From Leuctra nigra (lineage: Eukaryota; Arthropoda; Insecta; Plecoptera; Leuctridae), in NCBI GenBank assembly GCA_934045905.1, contig OW203762.1, positions 56,507,411 through 56,571,410 on the forward strand: a DNA stretch of 64,000 bases, written 5' to 3'. Under the pieces are notes generated by a model. That model saw only the letters and a program-made list of their open reading frames with translations. It did no database searches and was not told where the DNA came from. This document shows positions 11,601-22,300 of this stretch, in pieces; the stretch's first letter is position 1, and each line of letters opens with the position of its first letter. The position numbers and the translations under genes are program-made.

Positions 11601-14600
11601 TATTTGAAATTCTCTATTTCAATAATACAGTATCCCGAATCGTACACTATCACTCATACATACAATATTACAGGTTATTCGATTTTCTTAAATTCACACG
11701 TTGTTTGTTGTAATAATAATCGACTTGTTGCAGACACTTGGACAACGTCGAGGAGTTCAGGAGCCAAAACGATCACATTCATCAGCAACTGAGCTTACTG
11801 CAGTAAGTTCATTGCCCACATAAACACTCCACTCCACAAGCCAAGTCTCCTAGCCGAAAATAGAGCACTGAATAGCAGTGATATGACAAAAGTAACAAGT
11901 TAAAATGTGATTATTTCGGAAACCTCATGATCAGCGAATGATGATCTGTTCTGTTGATTTGATGTTGCAGGGAAGTGAACATCAAGCTGCAAGACACCAA
12001 CGACAGCCTGTTGACGTCAGACGGCTGGCAAGTGGGAAGATCCTTGGAGGCGCCGATCTTGGGCGTCACAAACCGGTAGGAACAGCCGACTTACTGCGAC
12101 TAGATATGGACTACGTCCTGAGGAAATATCTAATCAATGTGATTTTAGCAGGAAATCGAAGTCGAAATTCCGTCCTCAATTTATTTCAATGAGTGACGTC
12201 GAATTGGATCACATAAGTGACAGCTCGCACTACAAAGTCCGTCGGCTCATGGAGGACATCGGTATGTAAAGAAGACGAACGCGTTGTTCTCTGTGACTCA
12301 TGGAGAGAAGTGTAATGACTGTGAGAGGACTGTTTCAGACGACTCTGGCTTGTCGATGCAGGACTCTTCCACTCAGGACAGCAGAGACGTGTCGCTCCAT
12401 GGAGATGCCATCGCCCGCGCCACGACGCTGGAGGTGATGCAATCCTCTTGCTATGTTGAAACACCGTAACACGTCTTTATAGCACACAAATGGTTGCAAA
12501 TATGCATGGGACCAACATTTTATGAACTTCACAAATATCAATGAATCGGCTAAATTGGCAAAGAAATTCTAGAGTTGTGATTTTAAGCGTATTTTGAAAT
12601 ACCGGGTGGCCCAAAAAAAACGTCCAATGGGCGAGAGTGAGACAACGCTGTGAAGAAACTACTGCAGATATTAGTCCGAAAATATCACATGTTATAACTA
12701 ACATAGCAATGTTAGATGTGTGAAAGTTTCAAACATATTTCTTTTGTAGGAAAAAAGTTACAGCTGTTCGAATTTGGTTGTCGAAAAATCGATTGTACGG
12801 GGCTCAAAGAGCGCGCATTCAGAAAAAGTTCAACGGCATGGACACCTTTATTTTCAAAATTACTGATGATATCAGGCTGAAAAATTCAAATATTGTTCAA
12901 AACATATGACTATCTATTGTATACAAATTTCAATACATTTGAATCAGTGGAACGAAAGTTATGGTATCTTGTATTTGAGCTTAAAACCAGAAAATACGGG
13001 AGATGATTTCACTTCTAAAATTAACATGTGAAATAAAACTTGAGAAATTATCTCTTGTGTAATCTGCTTTCTAGATAACATAACTTTCGTAACATTGATT
13101 CAAATGAATTAAAATTTTAACACAATCTATAGTCATATATTTTGAATAACATATGAAATTTTCAGCTTGATATCATCAGCAGTTTTGAGTAAACAGCGTC
13201 TATTTGACATTATCTGGACGAGTGATTTTTTAGCTCCGTATAATCGGTTTTTCGACAACGAAATTCGAACAGCTGTAACTTTTTTCCTATAAAAGTTATG
13301 GTGTTAAAACTTTTACATATTAGACCTTAGTATGTTATGTATAATTGGTGTAATTTTCAGCCCGATATGTACAGTGGTTTCGTCACAGTGTTGTCTCGCC
13401 CGCAAGACGTTTATTTTGGGCCACACGGTTTAATACTCACTCAGTCATGGGCCACTGAACGAAGGAAGATGATATAAGATCCACATAAGATCCATATAGA
13501 TCGCTTTCCATAGATTTCGGGAAAAAATAAAATGTACCTCTAAACGTCTCAAAATTAGTGTTTATTAAGTCCACAAAAGAAAAGTGAAGAAATTGTGATG
13601 CGAGCCCCTCACCACCACCCTTCACCTGTGGCAGAATATTTGTCTTGCCTTGTCCACTACTTGGCAGAAATCCTGATGAGCGCCGCCGCCCATGCCAGGG
13701 CTCGCTGATGAACGCGCGTTGTCTCAAGAGTCTCGCATGCTTCCAGGTGGATGAAATGGACTCGGTGTCTCTCGGCCGACGCGACCTGATCGCTCCTCCC
13801 GACCACCTCATGAGTCTCGCATGCTTCCAGGTGGATGAAATGGACTCGGTGTCTCTCGGCCGACGCGACCTGATCGCTCCTCCCGACCACCTCATGAGTC
13901 TCGCATGCTTCCAGGTGGATGAAATGGACTCGGTGTCTCTCGGCCGACGCGACCTGATCGCTCCTCCCGACCGCTCCTTCAAGATCGTGTTCGCAGGGGA
14001 CGCTGCTGTGGGAAAGAGCTGCTTCATTCACCGCCTCTGCAAGGGCGAGTACGTCAACAACATCGGCTCCACTCTAGGTGTGTTCACTGTTCATTACTCT
14101 TCGCTACGTCATCAGTGTTGAATTCAGACATTTTGTAGATGTCAGACAAACTGTTGATAGCTGGACTAAGAGAGGGGGGGGGGGGGGGGCGGGTCTGTGG
14201 GGCCCCCTCCCAGTAAACAGCAGCGCAGCGAAATTTTTGAAAACCTGACGATTTTAGATAAGTTTAAAATCATTTTAGAGCATGTTGGGTCTGTCAGATC
14301 TGCAATCTAGGACTAGGAGGTCTAGAATGACAAGATTTACAAAGTAGGGAAAAGTAGGGTTTGATTTGAAAAATGTTTTCTGCTGATTGCGCGGAATATT
14401 CGAAATAATCTATTGATCTGTTTTCAGATGTTTCTCTGTAATTTAAAAAGACGCATGACTTATTTGTGAATCGAGTGAAGTAGAAGAAAATGTCTGTAAT
14501 ATTATAATATTTTTCCCGGGAGGGGGGGGGGGGGGGGGGGGGCACTCGCAGCCCCCTCTAGGCTCTAGTAAGACAGGATTCATGTTTACGTCGATTGCAG

Positions 14601-16313
14601 CTATTTAAACATCGCATCACGAGTTCATTTTAAGTCGAACAACAACACACACAACAATTCAATTTAATTAATTTGTTTGACTTGTTATTATGTTACAGGT
14701 GTCGATTATCATCTGAAGACAATCAGGGTGGACGGCGTTTACGTCACTCTACAGCTGTGGGACACGGCAGGTATGAAGGTGCATGGAATTCCGGGGGGAG
14801 GAAGGAAACTGCACCTCCCCCCTCCCCCTGGGAACACCCATGGGAATGATTGCTCAAAATCGAATTCTGCATTATTTTCTTATTTTTATATTTACTATTA
14901 AAATATAAAATGTTCCAGGGCAAGAGCGTTTCCGGTCTCTGACGAAGTCCTATTTCCGGCGCGCTGACGGCGTCGTGCTGCTGTACGACGTGGCCAGTGA
15001 GAGATCGTTCCAGAACGTGCGTCACTGGATAGAAAGCATCGAGGTAAGCTGTCATTTGTCACAGCAGAGGAGAAGATTTGTGAAGTAAAACATCAAGATA
15101 ACCCTTTTCTTATCAAAGGTAAAGGATAGAGTCAAAGAGAAAAGTGATATGAAAAATGATTTGAGCGCTTCTTTATTTACGTATTTTGAAAGAGGAATGG
15201 GGATGGGGTCGCCCCCCCCCCCATGAAATCATAGTTATCTAGTGGAGCGGTCGCTCCACCCAGCCAAGTCGTACTGTACGCTCACACTCACTCAACATAC
15301 CGTAAATGCATAATAAACTGAGGAGCAGACCAAACTCTTTTACTGTAAGCAACAACATGGCATTTTCGGCCTACTGGATCTCAAAATTGGAAAATCTCAC
15401 ATTGTTGCAAATTATCTTAATTTCGAGCTATGGCCCACCTCACCTCATATACCAAATTTGCGAACAATGTGTTATTCCATTTGCGAGCTAGAGGGCCGAG
15501 AAAACAGTGAAATTACACCACTTTGATCTTTAGATGATGATGATGATGATTCAGATGATATCAGGAAACACCGCTATCACCGCCACAGCCTAAACGGCTT
15601 AGCCGATCGATCTGAAATTTTTACCACATGTGCACTTTTGGCGTCTGAGGTGCCTTTTTATAAAACCAACCGGAAGCCGCCATTTTGAAACCGGAAGTGA
15701 CGTCATATCTAAAACACGGCTAGACCGATCGGAATGTAACCAGCGCCAAATGATTCAGACGATCATCTATATGGAATATCAATAGTTAAAGTAGAAATGT
15801 ACTATTACCGAAACCGGAAGTGACGTCGTGAAAATGAAGAACTAGATTTTAATGACCTCTTACTACAATAACTACATATTCAGAAGGTTTATAATGATAC
15901 ATAAAATTTATAGAAATAAATTCTATGTGTCAGTTTTTTCAGTCGCCATTTTGAAAACAGGAAGTGATACCATATCTCGAAAACGGCTGGACTGATTGGA
16001 ACGAAGCTTTCACAATTCTTCATGGAATATCACTTTAAGCTTATTGAGCACCAAACACAATTTTTCGTATTAGTCATTGTTGCTCCGATGTGTTACAAGT
16101 TGTCTAAATAAACTAAAAAAATACGTGATATCCCCATAAAAAACACTCCGTGTAAAAATACCAGCTAAGTCTCTTCAACTATAAAAAATAGAAGAAATCT
16201 AAAAATTCAACACTGAAAAGTAGTGATATCAAAAAATGAGCCAAGTCACAACTTAATTTTAAAACCAAAATATACTTGGCGCATCGTTTTTAAGGGCATT
16301 ATAGGTATATTAT

Positions 16314-16346
<33 letters not shown>

Positions 16347-19300
16347 CATTTGATTTTTGGCATATGCTTCTATACTATTTATATACACGATGCGCCAAGT
16401 ATTTTTTGGTTTTAAAATTAAGTTTTTGATATCACTACTTTTCAGTGTTGAATTTTTAGATTTCTTCTATTTTTTATAGTTGAAGAGACTTAGCTGGTAT
16501 TTTTACACGGAGTGTTTTTTTATGGGGATTACTTATTAGTCGCCACAAGGATGGGGATATTCAATAATACAAAATACCACAAATTGTGCAAGGGAAATAA
16601 ATATTTAGCATTACCCCCCCCCCCCCCCCCCAAATATCGTTTTGTTGTCGTACAAAACAGTAAATATTAATAAAATAATACATACAAAATACTACTCGAA
16701 TCCAGAAACAACACTAAGAGAAATACTTATTTGTGGATTGCATAAAATGTCTATGTCTTACATCATCGTATCGTTCCAGACGCAAACAATGATAATATAT
16801 ATGATAGTCAATACCAAAAACAAACATATCTTGATGGGTCTTTCCTCCCCGGACCGATGTAATGGAATGTTCTGTAGGAATCCTGCACGCAAGCCACCAA
16901 GCTGCCAGTCGTCCTGTGCGGGAATAAAGTTGATCTCAGAGACGCGTCGAACCAAGGACCCCGGGTGTGTGTGGACACAGAGCAAGGAGCGAAGCTGGCG
17001 CGGGAATATGGAGCCATCTTCCTGGAGACCAGCTCCATGAGTGGTACCAACCTCACGGACGCAATCGCCAATCTGACCAGGTGCCATGTCGCGTGATGTT
17101 TATTCAGGCGCGTAGGAAGGGGGGATTATCCACCCCACTCGAGCAGACTCCCCCCCCCCCCCCATGCATCATACAAAATTAAGTTGAGCATCCCAGAAAC
17201 TCTTATAAATAGCTTAAATTCTAAAAAGACGCCCTGCGGGGCAACATAGGAGGATCTTTGTTGTGATTTGAGAAGTTTAGCATGATAGCATCCCAGTATC
17301 ACATTTAGATTGTGTATATTTGAATGAACGGCCTGCGGGGCAATAGTTGGAGGGTAGTTTGCTTCAGTTCGTGAATTTTAGAGCCCTATAGAATCACTTT
17401 TTAATTGTTAAATTCTAAAAAAACGCCCTGCGCTGCGGGGCTATAAAACTGGGGGCTTCGCTCCCCAGACCCCCCTTCCAGGTGTTGCAATCTCCCCCCC
17501 CCCCCCCATGATCAAAGTATAGTTCCTACGCGCCTGTGTAGTACTGTGGTACAGATGTAGTATTAAGAACTAGGAAAACGCTCATGTGTACCGCGTTGAT
17601 AAGCGAGCACCGATACGCGCAAAACCTTGAAAACCCTGCAACACTCTTCAATAAATTGTGATATAAACGACTGTATTTTACCATGGCAAATGTTTACCGA
17701 AAATCAAGAATCAAAAACTGATTCCCATCAATTTTCACCTAAATTTAAATCCATATGTGATGTCAAAAATATCAAAATCGTATCACTTTAAGACCTCCGT
17801 TCACGGAGAGACCAACTCAAAATTTTAGATATAAGTGTAACATGAGCTCTTTACGATCATTCGTCATCTTGACAGTTGTGATAATAATCCCAGGCTGGCT
17901 TCCAGTCACGTACAGCTCGTAAATAGTCCGAGATAATGTAAACAAACTCCACACCACAACATTCCATTCATTCAGTCCATCAACAGAAATTATTTCGATG
18001 GCAGATCTCTTGAACTCCAAGTAAGAATGCCTGGTTCGATTCCCTTTTGCATATATTTTACACTTGTGGATACCATTTTGTGAGGCATGATCTTTTTTTA
18101 TCTTACCAAGATCTTGCCAAGTTTATACACAATTTTGCTAACATTTTTATATTATTTATGCTACCATTATGCCATTATTATAAAAGAGATAAGATCTTGG
18201 AAACATGTTCTCATTAATATACTTGTAAAATGATCAATGTAACGTAACGCGTTGATAAGTGAGCACATGTACGAGTAATGGTGGTAAAAGCCATGCAAAA
18301 TTTTAGCTTCATTTTAGTCTTTCCGCCAATTAATAGAATGTATTTTATTTATTATATTTTTAACCTATGAACGGATTTCAAACAAATTTCGGTCTGCAAA
18401 CCCCAGAGGCGGTCCATACGCGTGTGCACAATTTCAGCACTATCAGACAAACGAAGCGACCTCGACCTTATAATATGGGAAGAAAAAAACATGTTAAAAT
18501 AACAGCTAGGTCCGTGCCATAAGGGCAAATAAGAGACGCTCGCTCGCTCAATGATACGATTTAGGGCCGATTTATACAATACCTTGATTAGCTTGCATTG
18601 ACAAAGTTGTCGTACCGAACCGGGACTTAAACCAGGTATCTTTATCTAGATAAAGATAAAAATAACCTGCCAAAAATGTATCTAGATAAGATAGTAGATA
18701 AATTTCCAAGAAATCATCTAGATAATAGAAACAGTTAAAAAAAATTATCAAGATAACTGTAATAGATAATGGATAATTTGTTTTTACCAAATACTACACT
18801 GTTCCGTAATTAATTTCGAATCCTAAATTCGGAACTCAAGTTTTTTAAAAAATGGGGCGTCTAAACAAGCCAACTATTGCGACTAAACGGTGATGATTTT
18901 CCTTTTTCATATCATCTGACATTTGAGGTTTGTGCATGTTTTTACACATAAATGAATTTTGAATTTTATATTTTTTATCTAGATAATTGTCAATAGATAA
19001 CAATATTTGTATCTAGATAAAGATAAAGATATCAAATTATGTAATTATCTAGATAAGAAAATAGATAAAAAAAAATACCTTGATAAGTCACAACACTGCC
19101 TACGGGTGAGAGCTCAACCCAATGAGCTATCCGGCCAGCAGGCCGAACTTAGACACAACATTAAAACATCAATTTTACTAAAAACACCTCAAACTGACTA
19201 AAATTGAACATACCTCATATTTGTCAAACACAAAGGAATGATTGACACAAAGGAATACAATTTGAAGCGATTTTGGCGTCTTTTAGAAAGAAATTTAAAT

Positions 19301-22300
19301 TGTGCGATGCCATTTATTGTGGAAACTTTAGATACATGAAATATAATCTGTAGATATTCATCTGGTTTGACAGAATCCCCCATTTAGCACCTCATTTTTT
19401 TAATTTTTCGTAAAAGATAATTCGAATTTGAAGCAATTTTGGCAAATATCTCAATGTGTATTGTAATCTGAAATTTAATTTTTTTGTATGTTGTATGTTC
19501 ACTAATTAAAAGCATATCTTGTAATATCATATAGTATAGGAGCAAATGTAATTCCGCTCGATTGGAGTCCCGAAATTGATTTTTTAATAATTATCGATTG
19601 TTTACATCTTTCTTAAAATGACCTGACGTGACTTCAATTATGTTGGTGGCCATCTTGAAAAAAAAGAGCGGAAACGAGCGGAAAACGTGCATTTTACAAA
19701 TTATTTAATTGTTGGTAGAGGAAATGTTGAAAAATTATGAAATTATTCATTAAAACGAACTCAAAAATGGGGACTTAAATTAAAATAAAAAAAACGCCGT
19801 AACCAATTTTGTTAAAAAATTTAATTTTTTATAAATAAAAAAACGCGTATTGTTTACAATGAAATTGTCTAAAAATTGTAATTCCACATATATTAGTCTA
19901 AGTCCACTCGATTCGTAATAAATTGAGAGCAAAAAAACACAGAAACGTGATTGGTAAATTCCAACAATGAAAAAATAAAATTCGTTCACGGCGTATTGAG
20001 TTAGTTTTAGTGAATTCAGAATTATTTCATAATTTTTCAACCTTTCATCTATACCACTGCCAACAATTAAATAATTTGTAAAATATACGTTTTCCGCCAT
20101 ATTTTCCAAGATGACCACCAACAAAATTGAAGGCACGTCACTGTTAACAATTTCGATATATGCAAAAATTAATTTCGGCACTCCAATCGAGCGGAAAGCA
20201 TTTTTTCTACACTTGAACCTACACAGATAGGTAATTAAAATTAAAATTTGGTAATTAAAATTATACTATTATTTTTGTCTTTACTTTATATTACTTTGAA
20301 TTGTGTAACAGTCACAAGGGTTGATGATCTGAGAGTGTTTTATTTTATATTGTAATTTGTAATTGAATTTAGTAAACCTGCCGACAAGCCATTGTTGGTT
20401 TAGCGGGGCTATGCTGAAATGTATTTCATTTATAATAAATTAAAATTAATTAAAATTAAAAAAATATATAACAGGTATTGACAATTCTGATAGAAATCTC
20501 AATTTATTTCTATTGGTCCTTGAGATTATGTTACTTTACTTATCTCTGTGCTGCTCCAAGCAAAAATGAGTAGTGGGTGGGTTCACATTACTTTAATTTT
20601 ATTTTTAGCCACGGAGAAAAATCGTAGACACCAACAATACCTTGCTTGTGATTGGCTAATGATAGGAAAATCGTTCCGTTGTACAATTAATTACTGTGTG
20701 AACCCGGCTTATGACTATAAACAACCAACGATTCCACTCAACTTAGACAAAATAATATTTCATTTCTAAGAAACAATGCCGTTTCGTTAATATGGATAGT
20801 GGCGTAACTTCAGTCCCCCCCCCCCCCCTGCAAGATATTTTTTGGGACCCCCTTACTTTCTTAATTGCCTGTACCGTAAAAATATTTATATAAATGCATC
20901 TTTTTGTGTAAATGTTTAAATATTTGATGACACTTTTTCAATTATTGTCAATCCTGCTGCGTCGCCTGTGGATTTGTGTAGTAACGTGTCAAATAGCATC
21001 TGATTATATCAAGGGGAGGGCACCAGAGCATCTCGCGGGTAGGCCTCCCAGGCCCTGGAAATTTTTGAATTTCACTGCATAATTTAGACATTTTAAACGC
21101 GATTTAAACACACATTTTGGTCGATGTTTTCATAGAAATTCTTCAAATTACTTCTTAATTTCTCTTACTATCGATTATCGCCATATGGAAAAATTGGATG
21201 TTTGTGAAAAAGTTTTTCTAATGGTATTTATATTCAGGTAATACAGAGCGTTATAATTTCTTGAGTGTGTCGATCCTTTTTGACGCGCCTGAGTCGCTCG
21301 CTGAACAATAATAACTAGGAAAACGCTCAGTGACGGTACCCATAATGGTAGTATGTACTAGTCTACGGGATAATAATGTAAAATAAAATACAAATAAAAA
21401 AAAATATCGAGCACGGGAACGTACAAATTCTCTAACCGGAATTCCGTACCAAACGCACAGAAAACATATACATCCATATTGAATTGAAATATGATCCCCT
21501 CAATCAACATAAAAGTATGCTTTTCATCGAAACTTGAAAATAGCATCTAAGCACCCTGGTACACTCAACAAATGATAAAACGGTATTTGAAAGAAATTGA
21601 TTGGCTGAAAAAATGTGAAGGCATCATCTGATGAAGTTGACGCTAACTCGTCATTATACCTCTAGTAGTTGAGCTCTGATTTCATTGATAATAACAAGGA
21701 TTGATTGTCAAGGAACCAGACCAGCAGCTAATCCGTTTCGTTCAAATACCGTTTTATGATTTGTTGGGTATACCTAAAGCAAATCAGATTCAGTTGAAGT
21801 GGAAAACATTCATTTCGTTCGATACTTCATTTCTGACAGATATTAAAATGTCAATAAGTGCAAACGTTCTTAACTGATTGGGCTGAAAATGTGTAAAATA
21901 AGAGACAATGTTGGTATTAATTACCATGCAAAATGTGAGTTTGATCTGATTTATGGAAGACAATTCATTTTTTTTACTCTATAATCTATATCTTACCCAC
22001 CCACCATATGTATAGGTAATAATGGTAACAACCCGACTCGAACTATTGGAACAAAGTGATTATTGTAATTACCTATGTTGTTTGTGCTCTACCTCATCCA
22101 TTTTCACTGTCATAATCACACTTGTACAAGGCTCAAGAGGACACCTATGTAGCCGTCCTGCCTCCGACAGGTAAATTAACAATAACATCAAATTCAATTC
22201 AGGTTATAAAAAAGTAAATCCTTATTTAGTTGTGCACTCTCTCTATTTTGATTTGCAAATCTCCTACCCCCCCCCCCCCCCCCCCCCCCTAGGAAAACGT

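Noticed and set aside
13437..14031. Minus-strand ORFs of 124-196 codons
   Set aside because: Antisense of the triplicated RASEF exon 8; the + frame joins the GTPase domain.
17081..17096. RASEF ending at the TGA at 17094-17096
   Set aside because: The exon at 23734-23830 continues in phase and supplies the expected CC tail and a poly(A) signal; kept only as a possible isoform.
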